NCBI RefSeq assembly: GCF_004118265.1
Contig: NZ_SDHW01000004.1
Span: 186,001-250,000, forward strand
Source of the DNA: Lacibacter luteus
GTDB taxonomy: Bacteria > Bacteroidota > Bacteroidia > Chitinophagales > Chitinophagaceae
Reading direction: 5' to 3'
Length of the DNA: 64,000 bases
The notes beneath the pieces were generated by a model that saw only the letters and a program-made list of their open reading frames with translations, did no database searches and had not been told where the DNA came from. Positions 29,450-38,153 of the stretch are shown here, piece by piece (the first letter of the stretch is position 1; each line of letters starts with the position of its first letter). A program made the position numbers and the translations under genes.

Positions 29450-32400
29450 ATGAAACGTAACTTCGTTACTCTATTACTTTGTGTTCTCTATTTAACATCC
29501 TATGCGCAACCTGATGCATGCACGGGTGCAAGTAATCTAAATCCAGGTACAAGCTGTACCGTTACCAGTAACCAAACACTCGAAAGCAGTTCTGCAACCG
29601 GCAGCCCTAACCATGCTACATATGGTGCAGTAAAAGATGTTTGGTACAGGTTTACCACCCCTTCCGGTATTTCCAGTGTTGTAATTACTTTGTCATCGCC
29701 AGGAAATGGTATTGACGACAATACATACATAGAAGCGTTCTCCGGCGGAGCTTGCAACTCGGGTACTTTTACAGGTACATCATTGGGTACATCTGCAGTT
29801 ACTACCGGCACTGGAACAAGTTTAACCGTTAACGGATTAAACGGATCAACAGAATATTATTTTCGTGTGTTTACCACTTCGTCAACTGTGTCGGGCAACC
29901 CAGTCAATCAGTGGAAATTTGGAATATGTGTTACTTACACAGCATTGCCAACGCTTTCGGGACCTAACCCAACACGTATGAATGAAGTTTTCCAGGAAAC
30001 AGTTATAGCCAACAATGCTGCCGGCTTAGACAGCCCTTGGGAAATTACTTACGAAGACCAGGAAGATTCTTTGTGGATCACAGAAAACAAAACTTATCTC
30101 ATTCGTAAAATGAGTCCTTCAACCGGTCAATCGAGAGTTATTTTAAACCTTTCGGAAACCGGAAGTTTTTCATCATTTAGAAGAACCTTCAGCAGCTCTC
30201 AAAACCCATGGCCTCAAGGCGGCATGATGGGGTTTGCAATACATCCGCAATTTTTAGCTGCATCAAATGCAAAAAACTATGTGTACGTAGCTTATGTAAG
30301 AGCATTTGTTGGTGCCGGTCCTGCAAATGGTTTCCGCAACCGTACAGCAACAAACCCGAATAACGGCGAAGCAGTTAAAGGCGATTTGTTTACAACATTC
30401 GTTGTTCGCTTTGATTATAATACAACAACTAAAGCATTGGAAAATCCGGTTGCTTTGTGCGATACGATTACAGGTAGTAATGATCATAACAGCGGACGTC
30501 TTTTAATTGCACCTGTAAATGGAACAGACTATCTTTTTTATTCTGTGGGCGATATGGGTGCAGGTCAATTTTACAGTTCAGAACGTACTATCAAATCAGA
30601 ATTAACCAATTCGTATGAAGGAAAAATATTACGCTTCAATCTTGAAACAGATAACGAATCGGGTTTAGATCAATGGATACCGAATGATAATCCATATAAC
30701 AACACTGCACCCGTAACAGGCCAAAGTGCTGTGTGGAGTATTGGTCACAGAAATGTACAGGGGCTTGCTTATATGAACAGTATGCTCTTCGGATCATCGC
30801 ATGGACCTTTTAGTGATGATGAGCTGAATGTACTTGAAGCCGGTAAGCATTACGGTCATCCACGTATTGTTGGTTACAAAGATGGTAACTACAATAACGC
30901 AAGAGCAGCCACAGCAACATTTGCAGGATGGAGCAATGAGTTTTCATCTAATCCATTGGTATCGTCTCTTCCATTAGTAACAGATGAGGCGAACACAACA
31001 ATCGCCAATTTTAAAGCTCCTATCTTTTCATTTTTCGATGCAGCAAACGGATCAACTTCAACTTCCGGAACTGTGTTATATCTCTATGCCAACAATCCAA
31101 GTAACTCAGGCTGGCCATCAATAGCGCCATCGGGCATGGGAGCATATACCAACAACAAAATTCCCGGTTGGAAAAATTCGCTCATTCTTGCTTCGTTAAA
31201 AAGAGGTTATATGATGCGTTTGAAACCAACTGCAGATGGCAGCGATGTTGAAGCAATAGGTGGTGCCGATACTTCTGCAATTTTTAATACACAAAACAGG
31301 TTTCGTGATTTAGCATTTGATCCGGATGGTTATACGATCTATGGTGCAATTGACCGTAGTGGCAGCACATCGGGACCAACAAGCACAACTCCTGTTAGCA
31401 GTACATGCCCGGGTTGTATTATCAAATATAAATTTGTTGGTTATAACCATTCCGGCGGTACAAGCACTATTCCAACAAGTATTCCTATTGATGCAGGTAC
31501 GCTTAACAATTGTGTAACGGGAAGTTCAGTTACCATTAACGCTACAAACCTTAATACAAACCTATGGGTACCATTAACCGGCCCCGATGGAAATATTGTT
31601 GCGGAGATAAATGCAAACGGCAACAGTCTTGGTAATGTAACCTCTTCTTTCTTTGTTCGTTCAGGTGCTGCACGTACAACTGCATCTTCAGGAAAATATC
31701 TTAACAGGAATATTACAATCAGTGTACAAAACCAACCTGCTAGTAATGTAAGTGTGCGTCTATATCTTACAGCAACAGAGCTGCAGGATCTCATCAATAC
31801 AGTTGGTAGTGGTGTAACATCAATCAATGATATCGGCGTATTTAAAAACAGTGATGCATGCGGCTCTTCTATGTCTGCAACAGCAACATCGCAAACAATT
31901 ACCGGTCGTTATACACAAAGTACATATGGCCATGCAGTACAGGCCGACATTGGATCGTTTTCAACATTCTACTTCATGTCTACTTCTAGTACATTGCCTG
32001 CAAACATCATCAGCTTTACTGCAACAGGAGCTGGCGATGCTGCTAAATTGCAATGGACTGTCGAAGAGCAGCAAAATGTAGAGCGTTATATTGTTGAGAG
32101 AAGCAGCAACAACATCAGCTTTACTGCAATTGGTTCAGTTGAGGCAAGAGGTACAGCCAATGAAAAAATAAACTACTTGTTTACGGATGCTAATGCAGCA
32201 GCTATTGCAGCAACAGTTTATTATCGTATAAAAATTACTGATAAAGATGGTAGTGCCAAATACACAAATGTAGTACCTGTATCGTTCGAAGCATATACAC
32301 GTGCCTTTGTAACTGTACAACCAAACCCCGTTGTTAATAATGCAACCGTACTTGTAATGAGTGCTGCGGAAGAAACTGTACAACTGCGTGTTACCGATAA

Positions 32401-32551
32401 TACGGGCCGTACAGTAATGAGTAAAAACATTCTGTTAACAAAAGGCAGAAACACACTTGATCTGAATGTAAGCAGTTTGCCATCCGGGTTATACTACCTC
32501 GATGTTGTTGGTAAAAACATCAACCAAAAAACAAAGCTTATAAAACAATAA
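29450..32551 (+). CDS. T9SS-exported PQQ-type sugar dehydrogenase-like protein with PPC domain
   Basis: This 1033-residue protein starts at the ATG at 29450, which gives a clean signal peptide MKRNFVTLLLCVLYLTSYAQ; an earlier in-frame start would put 19 polar residues in front of it. One PPC-like domain (DACTGASNL, KDVWYRF, YYFRVF) occupies residues about 20-165. Residues about 180-660 resemble the beta-propeller of soluble glucose/sorbosone dehydrogenases: GLDSPWEITY, GGMMGFAIHPQF, DHNSGRLLIAP with the likely catalytic His346, SYEGKILRFN, GHRNVQGLAY and DDELNVLEAGKHYGHP. The tail is the linker with YIVERSSNN and a type A sorting domain (VQPNPVVNN, LPSGLYYLDV). It probably oxidises sugars at the cell surface with PQQ; substrate and cofactor are inferred. 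Confidence 0.82.
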   Translation: MKRNFVTLLLCVLYLTSYAQPDACTGASNLNPGTSCTVTSNQTLESSSATGSPNHATYGAVKDVWYRFTTPSGISSVVITLSSPGNGIDDNTYIEAFSGGACNSGTFTGTSLGTSAVTTGTGTSLTVNGLNGSTEYYFRVFTTSSTVSGNPVNQWKFGICVTYTALPTLSGPNPTRMNEVFQETVIANNAAGLDSPWEITYEDQEDSLWITENKTYLIRKMSPSTGQSRVILNLSETGSFSSFRRTFSSSQNPWPQGGMMGFAIHPQFLAASNAKNYVYVAYVRAFVGAGPANGFRNRTATNPNNGEAVKGDLFTTFVVRFDYNTTTKALENPVALCDTITGSNDHNSGRLLIAPVNGTDYLFYSVGDMGAGQFYSSERTIKSELTNSYEGKILRFNLETDNESGLDQWIPNDNPYNNTAPVTGQSAVWSIGHRNVQGLAYMNSMLFGSSHGPFSDDELNVLEAGKHYGHPRIVGYKDGNYNNARAATATFAGWSNEFSSNPLVSSLPLVTDEANTTIANFKAPIFSFFDAANGSTSTSGTVLYLYANNPSNSGWPSIAPSGMGAYTNNKIPGWKNSLILASLKRGYMMRLKPTADGSDVEAIGGADTSAIFNTQNRFRDLAFDPDGYTIYGAIDRSGSTSGPTSTTPVSSTCPGCIIKYKFVGYNHSGGTSTIPTSIPIDAGTLNNCVTGSSVTINATNLNTNLWVPLTGPDGNIVAEINANGNSLGNVTSSFFVRSGAARTTASSGKYLNRNITISVQNQPASNVSVRLYLTATELQDLINTVGSGVTSINDIGVFKNSDACGSSMSATATSQTITGRYTQSTYGHAVQADIGSFSTFYFMSTSSTLPANIISFTATGAGDAAKLQWTVEEQQNVERYIVERSSNNISFTAIGSVEARGTANEKINYLFTDANAAAIAATVYYRIKITDKDGSAKYTNVVPVSFEAYTRAFVTVQPNPVVNNATVLVMSAAEETVQLRVTDNTGRTVMSKNILLTKGRNTLDLNVSSLPSGLYYLDVVGKNINQKTKLIKQ

Positions 32552-32567
32552 ACTACTGTTAAAACGA

Positions 32568-32598
32568 AATCCCGGGCAAACCTGCACCGGGATTTTTT
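32568..32598 (+). terminator. Terminator of the sugar dehydrogenase-like gene
   Basis: AATCCCGG (32568-32575 region) pairs with CCGGGATT (32587-32594), followed by TTTT. It lies about 15 bases past the stop codon. Confidence 0.85.
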
Positions 32599-32623
32599 CG
32601 TTCTTAATCTGAAAACCTTTGTT

Positions 32624-32848
32624 ATGCAAAAACTATTTATTCCGGCCTCTTTTCTTTCTGATGTGTTTTCTGCAGAAAAAAATGTATTGCCAACCGATAA
32701 CGGATTGTATATTCTTCGGGAGGAAATAGTGAGCAATTCTTCTAAGTTGTATCAGCTGTTTTTTGGCGGTCAACCACCGGTTTTGAAAAAAGCTATTGTG
32801 GCAGAAGAAATCATTTCCGATCCCGACTATTATTGCAATTACGAATAA
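32624..32848 (+). CDS. Small protein of unknown function (74 residues)
   Basis: This short reading frame begins MQKLFIPASFLSDVFSAEKN and ends ISDPDYYCNYE. It has no signal peptide or membrane helix and is not recognised. It sits as a separate unit between two good terminators (32568-32598 and 32851-32880). A -7-like element AACCTTTG ends only 2 bases before its ATG. The terminators argue for transcription here, and the plus-strand frame reads more like a protein than the overlapping minus-strand frame. It could still be a chance open frame. Confidence 0.5.
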   Translation: MQKLFIPASFLSDVFSAEKNVLPTDNGLYILREEIVSNSSKLYQLFFGGQPPVLKKAIVAEEIISDPDYYCNYE

Positions 32849-32850
32849 AT

Positions 32851-32880
32851 AAAAAAGGAGAAGCAAGCTTCTCCTTTTTT
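32851..32880. terminator. Bidirectional terminator between the small gene and fumC
   Basis: AAAAAAGGAGAAG pairs with CTTCTCCTTTTTT around CAAG. The flanking A and T runs make it work for both convergent genes. Confidence 0.85.
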
Positions 32881-32898
32881 ATTTTATATAAATGCAAC

Positions 32899-34296
32899 TT
32901 AGATTTTACCAACCATGTTTGCAGGAACTACCCACTCATCAAACTGTTCGGGAGTAACATAACCAAGTTTCACTGCCATCTCTTTCAATGTTGTTCCTTG
33001 CTTATGTGCTTTCTGTGCAATTTCGGCTGCTTTGTAATAACCGATCTTGGTGTTAAGCGATGTAACAAGCATCAACGAATTTTCAACGTGCTTTTTAATG
33101 TTTGCTTCAATTGGTTCAATACCAACTGCACACTTATCATTAAAGCTTACACAACCATCGCCAATTAATCTTGCACTGTGCAGGAAGTTGTAGATCATTA
33201 CCGGTTTAAACACATTCAATTCAAAATGCCCCATCGATCCGCCAATATTAATAGCAACATCATTACCCATTACCTGTGCAGCAATCATGGTTAATGCTTC
33301 GCACTGTGTTGGGTTTACTTTACCCGGCATAATTGAAGAACCCGGTTCGTTATCAGGAATAAAAATTTCGCCAATACCGCTTCGTGGACCACTGCTGAGC
33401 ATACGGATGTCGTTAGCGATCTTCATTAAACTTACCGCAACAGTTTTCAGTGCACCATGTGCTTCCACAATTGCATCGTGTGCAGCCAATGCCTCAAACT
33501 TATTATCTGCTGTTTTAAACGGAAGCTTGGTAAGCTTTGCAATATGCTTTGCAACATTTACATCGTAATTCGGAGGAGTGTTGATGCCTGTACCAACGGC
33601 TGTACCACCTAATGCCAGTTCGCTCAAATGCGCTAACGTGTTTTTGATCGCTTTCAAACCATGATCTAACTGCGAAACATAACCACTGAATTCCTGGCCC
33701 AATGTAAGCGGGGTAGCATCCATAAAATGCGTACGACCAATCTTCACTACTTTTTTATAAGCTTTTGCTTTTTTATCGAGTGTGTTGCGAAGTTTTTCAA
33801 TTCCGGGAATTGTTGTTTCGATCAGAATTTTATAGGCTGCAATATGCATTGCAGTCGGGAATGTATCGTTACTGCTCTGGCTTTTGTTTACATCATCGTT
33901 TGGATGCAGATATTTTTCTTTGTCTTCCAGTTTCCCACCGTTCAACACATGTCCCCGATAAGCAACTACTTCATTCACGTTCATATTGCTTTGCGTACCA
34001 CTACCGGTTTGCCAAACAACCAAAGGAAAAAAATCATCAAGTTTACCTTCTAAAATTTCTTTACACACTTTACCAATTAGTACAGCTTTTTTCTTTGGCA
34101 ATACACCGGCTTCATTATTGGTTAATGCTGCAGCATGTTTCAGGTAAGCAAATGCACAGATAATTTCTTTTGGCATGCGGTTAATGTCCTGTGCAATTTT
34201 AAAGTTGTCGATGCTGCGTTGAGTTTGTGCACCATAGTACGCATGAGCAGGCACTTTTACTTCGCCCATGGTATCTTTTTCAATCCTGTAAGTCAT
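32899..34296 (-). CDS. fumC: Class II fumarate hydratase
   Basis: This 465-residue cytoplasmic enzyme reversibly hydrates fumarate to L-malate in the citric acid cycle. The fumarase/aspartase signature [16 protein letters not shown] is present, together with [14 protein letters not shown], the [17 protein letters not shown] stretch and [20 protein letters not shown]. Length is normal for an oxygen-stable FumC. The N-terminus [26 protein letters not shown] (in part) is typical, so the start at 34296 stands. The gene is monocistronic, with a heptad repeat just upstream of the start and a terminator after the stop. Confidence 0.97.
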   Translation of the reverse strand: MTYRIEKDTMGEVKVPAHAYYGAQTQRSIDNFKIAQDINRMPKEIICAFAYLKHAAALTNNEAGVLPKKKAVLIGKVCKEILEGKLDDFFPLVVWQTGSGTQSNMNVNEVVAYRGHVLNGGKLEDKEKYLHPNDDVNKSQSSNDTFPTAMHIAAYKILIETTIPGIEKLRNTLDKKAKAYKKVVKIGRTHFMDATPLTLGQEFSGYVSQLDHGLKAIKNTLAHLSELALGGTAVGTGINTPPNYDVNVAKHIAKLTKLPFKTADNKFEALAAHDAIVEAHGALKTVAVSLMKIANDIRMLSSGPRSGIGEIFIPDNEPGSSIMPGKVNPTQCEALTMIAAQVMGNDVAINIGGSMGHFELNVFKPVMIYNFLHSARLIGDGCVSFNDKCAVGIEPIEANIKKHVENSLMLVTSLNTKIGYYKAAEIAQKAHKQGTTLKEMAVKLGYVTPEQFDEWVVPANMVGKI

Positions 34297-34302
34297 AAAA
34301 CA

Positions 34303-34334
34303 AGCTTTGAGCTAATAGCTGTAAGCTAAGAGCG
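34303..34334. repeat. AGCTnnn heptad repeat upstream of fumC
   Basis: AGCT occurs at 34303, 34310, 34317 and 34324 with exact 7-base spacing; a fifth unit at 34331 reads AGCG. The three intervening bases vary (TTG, AAT, GTA, AAG). It lies 7 bases upstream of the fumC start codon. A similar phased copy occurs at 58208. Its function is unknown. Confidence 0.75.
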
Positions 34335-34461
34335 GTTATTGATGTGAATTGATTACAAAAAGAAGAACTGCCTGGCAAGCACAGATGGCTGCATTTGTCA
34401 GAAGTGCCGCAAAGGTAGGTGTTAACTGAGTTGCTTTTTGTAATTTGAGTTTTCAATTCAT

Positions 34462-35883
34462 ATGAGAAAGATCATTTTTTGCGCATTCGTTTGCGTTAGC
34501 CTTGCCGCCAATTGCTTCGCTCAAATTACCGTGCCTGTACCCACGCCACAACAATTGAAATGGCATAATACAGAGTACTACCTGTTTGCGCATTTCGGAC
34601 CTAATACGTTTACCGATAAGGAATGGGGACATGGCGATGAACCGGAAGACATTTTTAATCCAACAGAACTTGATTGCAGGCAATGGTGCCGGATAGCAAA
34701 ACAGGCTGGTGCAACAGGTATCATCATCACCGCTAAACACCATGATGGTTTTTGTTTGTGGCCAAGCAAATATTCAAAACATACCGTTCGGGAAAGTAAA
34801 TGGAAAAATGGGAAAGGCGATGTATTGAAAGAATTATCGAAAGCCTGCAAAGAGTTTGGGTTGAATTTCGGTGTGTACATTTCGCCGTGGGATCGTAACC
34901 ACCCCGATTATGGAACAGAAAAATACAATGATGTATTTGTGAATATGATGAAAGAATTGTTCACCAATTATGGCCCTATTACAGAGTTGTGGTGGGATGG
35001 TGCAAATGGCGAAGGACCTAGTGGTAAAAAGCAAGTGTATGATTGGAAACGTTTTAAAGAAACGGTTCGTAAACTTTCACCAACAACTGTTGTGTTCAGC
35101 GATGTTGGCCCGGATATTCGTTGGGTTGGTAACGAAAAAGGAATTGCAGGAACTACAAACTGGAATACATTAAATATTGAAGGATTCACTCCCGGACTTG
35201 GTGCACCTTCAACCGACACATTAAACATTGGCAATAAGTACGGCAAGCACTGGATACCTGCAGAGTGTGATGTAAGTATTCGGCCAGGTTGGTTTTACCA
35301 TGCAGAAGAAGACAGTAAGGTAAAATCGCCTGAAGAATTATTTCAATTGTATTTAAAGTCTGTTGGCCGTGGTGCAACATTATTATTGAATGTTCCGCCC
35401 GACAGACGAGGAAAATTTCATGCAAATGATTCAGCTGCTCTGGTTGGTTTTCGAAAACTTAGAGAGCAATCGTTTAAAACAAACCTGTTACTAAACACTT
35501 CAAGCTATTATCTGCAGTCGGGTATCTTAAAGAAAGTTCCTGTTTTAACAGATGGTAAAGTTGCAACTGCAGTAACAATGAAAGTAACAGAAATACATGC
35601 AGCAGGTTCAGAGCTGAAAGAAAACAAAAGAATCAACTGCATTGTGTTGCGTGAAGATTTGCACAATGGTCAGCAATGTGCAGCATTCAAATTGCTATTG
35701 TTTGATAAGAACGATAAGCTGATCAAAGAAATAAAAGGTTCGACTATCGGCAGAAAAAGGATACTCACATTTCCTGCAATTGACATCAGTACAATTGAGT
35801 TAACAATACTTGAACAAAAAGGAGCAACGAAGATTGCTGAGATAGAGGCGTACTTGATACCTGAACACAATATCGAAAATTAA
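34462..35883 (+). CDS. Alpha-L-fucosidase, GH29 family
   Basis: This 473-residue protein has a signal peptide ending ANCFAQ. The catalytic (beta/alpha)8 barrel shows YLFAHFGPNTFTDKEWGHG, ARLTAKHHDGF-type text (IITAKHHDGFCLWPSKYS), FGVYISPWDRNHPDYG and ELWWDGANG with the likely nucleophile Asp179. A smaller C-terminal beta domain begins near residue 345. GH29 enzymes remove alpha-linked L-fucose from glycans. The signal peptide puts it in the periplasm or at the surface; there is no lipobox and no T9SS sorting domain. It stands alone, not in a polysaccharide utilisation locus with SusC/SusD. The substrate linkage is unknown, and the acid/base residue cannot be assigned by eye. Confidence 0.9.
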   Translation: MRKIIFCAFVCVSLAANCFAQITVPVPTPQQLKWHNTEYYLFAHFGPNTFTDKEWGHGDEPEDIFNPTELDCRQWCRIAKQAGATGIIITAKHHDGFCLWPSKYSKHTVRESKWKNGKGDVLKELSKACKEFGLNFGVYISPWDRNHPDYGTEKYNDVFVNMMKELFTNYGPITELWWDGANGEGPSGKKQVYDWKRFKETVRKLSPTTVVFSDVGPDIRWVGNEKGIAGTTNWNTLNIEGFTPGLGAPSTDTLNIGNKYGKHWIPAECDVSIRPGWFYHAEEDSKVKSPEELFQLYLKSVGRGATLLLNVPPDRRGKFHANDSAALVGFRKLREQSFKTNLLLNTSSYYLQSGILKKVPVLTDGKVATAVTMKVTEIHAAGSELKENKRINCIVLREDLHNGQQCAAFKLLLFDKNDKLIKEIKGSTIGRKRILTFPAIDISTIELTILEQKGATKIAEIEAYLIPEHNIEN

Positions 35884-35889
35884 GCACCC

Positions 35890-36582
35890 TTATTTACTCA
35901 TATAAACAAGTAATGCAACAATATCCTTCCTTGAAAAAAAGTCTACTTCATTGTTTTGCAAATACGTTTTTAACTGAGCCTGCTTTTCGGGATATAAATT
36001 GTAGATATTTTTCTTGTTTACAGGAACAAACCTGTTAAACTTATCAGCAATAAAAAGTGTTTTACGAAATGAGTAAGTTGTAACTGTATTTGGAGTAAGG
36101 TCAACCTTTCTTCCATTGGGAGCAGTAAAACCCACATATTGATTCATGGAGCCATCAGTTGCTGTACCGTAGGCTCCAAGTTTTTTCATAGCTACTGTTG
36201 TAAAAAAACCGGCATTAGCAAGTTTTATGTCGTTTACAGTAGTATCCATTTTCACAAAACGATCTTTAGCATAAAAGTATTGATCGCCTTTGATGTAAAT
36301 ACAATCCACTTCTCCCAGGTTAAGCAGTGCCAAAGTGTCCTTACTGCCATTAATGAAAAGCATCTCCTCGTAAAAAAAATGATAATTCATCATTGCAGCC
36401 GATTTCTCGCCACTTTTAAACACAACGATCCCCTGCTCAAATTGATCGTAAGCATATATTTCTTCAGCAGGTACTTTGTCGAAAATATTTTCACCCGGAC
36501 GAACAGTGTAATATTTAATTTCCTGTGCGTTTGAAGTTACAAATGCAGTGATAAGGATTGCTGTAAGAAAAAACTTAGACAT
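35890..36582 (-). CDS. Secreted protein of unknown function, paralogue A
   Basis: This 230-residue protein has a signal peptide (MSKFFLTAILITAFVTSNAQ). It is mainly beta, with YYTVRPGENIFDKVP at the mature N-terminus, FFYEEMLFI, DRFVKMDTT, GAYGTATDG and a C-terminal YPEKQAQLKTYLQNNEVDF segment. The next gene upstream encodes a protein with the same order of motifs, so the two are tandem duplicates. No lipobox, membrane anchor or catalytic motif is seen, and I do not recognise the family. It ends 6 bases from the stop of the convergent fucosidase gene. A periplasmic location is likely. Confidence 0.7.
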   Translation of the reverse strand: MSKFFLTAILITAFVTSNAQEIKYYTVRPGENIFDKVPAEEIYAYDQFEQGIVVFKSGEKSAAMMNYHFFYEEMLFINGSKDTLALLNLGEVDCIYIKGDQYFYAKDRFVKMDTTVNDIKLANAGFFTTVAMKKLGAYGTATDGSMNQYVGFTAPNGRKVDLTPNTVTTYSFRKTLFIADKFNRFVPVNKKNIYNLYPEKQAQLKTYLQNNEVDFFSRKDIVALLVYMSK

Positions 36583-36616
36583 AGCAGCTAGTTAATAATA
36601 TAAATGGGGTATTGAC

Positions 36617-37315
36617 CTAACTGTCTGTATTCATATGTTTCACCAATGAAACGATATCCGCATACTCCGCAAAATTCACCTTATGGTCTTTTAAATACAG
36701 TTTCAACTTCTCTTCCTTTTCTGGATAAAAAGAAAAAATATTCTTTTTATTCACAGGGATAAATTGATTGAATCGGTTTCCTATGAACAATGCCTTACTG
36801 TATGCTACAGTTGTGACAACATTAGGAATAAGCTCGAGTTTTGCATTATTAGGCACAACATAAGATCCGTATGACTCCGACCCCCCGTCTGTAGTTGTTC
36901 CGTAAGCACCAATTCGCCTTTTACTTACAGTAGCAAAAAAGCCTGCTATTCCAAGTTTTACATCACCAATTATAGTATCAAGCTTAACAAACCGGTTTGT
37001 TGCGTAGTAATATTCGTCTTTACCTATTGATACATACTTTACTTCTTCCGGATTTGCAATTGTAAGTGTATCATTTGTTGTTGAAATATAAAGAATCTCT
37101 TCGTAAACAAAATTATAATTCAACTTAGATGCAGATCGTTTTCCGTTTTTGAAATAAACAACTCCCGATTCGAATGCCGGATACTCATACATTTCAGATT
37201 TGGGAATTATATCTAAAATGTTTTCACCCGGTTGTACCGTGTAATATTTTACTTTTTGTGAAAATGCGCAAAAAGTAAAAGCCGTAAAAATGAATAAAAA
37301 GATAGATTTTTTCAT
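36617..37315 (-). CDS. Secreted protein of unknown function, paralogue B
   Basis: This is a 232-residue protein. I took the ATG at 37315, which starts the signal peptide MKKSIFLFIFTAFTFCAFSQ; a longer in-frame version would overlap the crotonase gene and hide the signal. The mature part repeats the motifs of the downstream gene: YYTVQPGENILDIIP, FVYEEILYI, NRFVKLDTI, GAYGTTTDGG and YPEKEEKLKLYLKDHKVNF. The pair is separated by about 34 bases and is probably one operon. The family is unknown to me. The conserved core GAYGTxTDG and the charged C-terminal helix may help to identify homologues. Confidence 0.7.
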   Translation of the reverse strand: MKKSIFLFIFTAFTFCAFSQKVKYYTVQPGENILDIIPKSEMYEYPAFESGVVYFKNGKRSASKLNYNFVYEEILYISTTNDTLTIANPEEVKYVSIGKDEYYYATNRFVKLDTIIGDVKLGIAGFFATVSKRRIGAYGTTTDGGSESYGSYVVPNNAKLELIPNVVTTVAYSKALFIGNRFNQFIPVNKKNIFSFYPEKEEKLKLYLKDHKVNFAEYADIVSLVKHMNTDS

Positions 37316-37349
37316 AAGCAGTTTGTTATCATTACGTCTTAAAGATAGA

Positions 37350-38129
37350 CTATTTATCGAACTCTGCTTTCCGCTTCTCCAAAAATGCAGCAACTCCTTC
37401 TTTCATCTCCTCCGTACCAAAACATTCGCCAAAAAGTTTTATTTCTGCAGCAAACCCGTTTTGCGAATGATCGAAATATGCATTAACAGCAGCAATCACT
37501 TTCGCAATGGCATTTGGCCCCTTACTCATAATAGTTGTTAGCAGCTCTTTTGCTTTTAACAACAACGCATCTGCTGTTGTAACATAATTTACAAGGCCAA
37601 GCTGTTTTGCTTCGTTTGCATCAATCATTGCAGCCGTCATCATCAACTCTGTTGCCTTGCCTTTACCAATCAGTTGAACCAACCGTTGTGTGCCACCATA
37701 ACCGGGTATTAATCCAAGATTTACTTCCGGCTGACCAAACTTTGCATTGTCGCTTGCTAATCTGAAATGACAACTCATTGCTAACTCGCAACCGCCTCCC
37801 AATGCAAAACCATTTACTGCTGCAATAATCGGCTTGGGCGATCGCTCAATTTTATTGAATACCTGCTCCTGTCCTTTTCCAGCAAGCGCTTCTCCACCAC
37901 TTGCATCTAACGAAAGAAACTCAGAAATATCGGCCCCGGCAACAAATGCTTTTGGCCCTGCTCCTGTAATAACAGCGGTTTTAATTGCAGCATTACTGTA
38001 CACTTCATCAACTGCTGCAGACAATTCTTCGATCACTGTTTTGTTGAGTGCATTTAATTTATCGGGACGATTGATGGTAATGATAAAAATTCCATCTTCT
38101 AAAGATGTGAGTAATGTTTGATAGCTCAT
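37350..38129 (-). CDS. Enoyl-CoA hydratase/isomerase (crotonase) family protein
   Basis: This 259-residue cytoplasmic enzyme of the crotonase fold has the oxyanion-hole segment KAFVAGADISEF and the signature AAVNGFALGGGCELAMSCHF with the first catalytic Glu position. The second conserved Glu lies in FGQPEVNLGLIPGYGGTQRL. Both acids of true hydratases are present, so 2-enoyl-CoA hydration (for example crotonyl-CoA to 3-hydroxybutyryl-CoA) is likely. It starts 24 bases after the stop of the B12-binding subunit gene, suggesting a shared transcript and a role in fatty- or branched-chain acyl-CoA metabolism. The exact chain length is not visible. Confidence 0.9.
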   Translation of the reverse strand: MSYQTLLTSLEDGIFIITINRPDKLNALNKTVIEELSAAVDEVYSNAAIKTAVITGAGPKAFVAGADISEFLSLDASGGEALAGKGQEQVFNKIERSPKPIIAAVNGFALGGGCELAMSCHFRLASDNAKFGQPEVNLGLIPGYGGTQRLVQLIGKGKATELMMTAAMIDANEAKQLGLVNYVTTADALLLKAKELLTTIMSKGPNAIAKVIAAVNAYFDHSQNGFAAEIKLFGECFGTEEMKEGVAAFLEKRKAEFDK

Positions 38130-38153
38130 AAAATCGGTTTAGAGAAATAGTAA

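Noticed and set aside
34462-35883. The fucosidase as part of a polysaccharide utilisation locus
   Set aside because: No SusC/SusD-like pair, other glycoside hydrolase or dedicated regulator lies next to it; the neighbours are fumC and two unknown secreted proteins.
37316-37393. A longer N-terminus for secreted paralogue B
   Set aside because: The extension would overlap the crotonase gene and mask the signal peptide starting at 37315.
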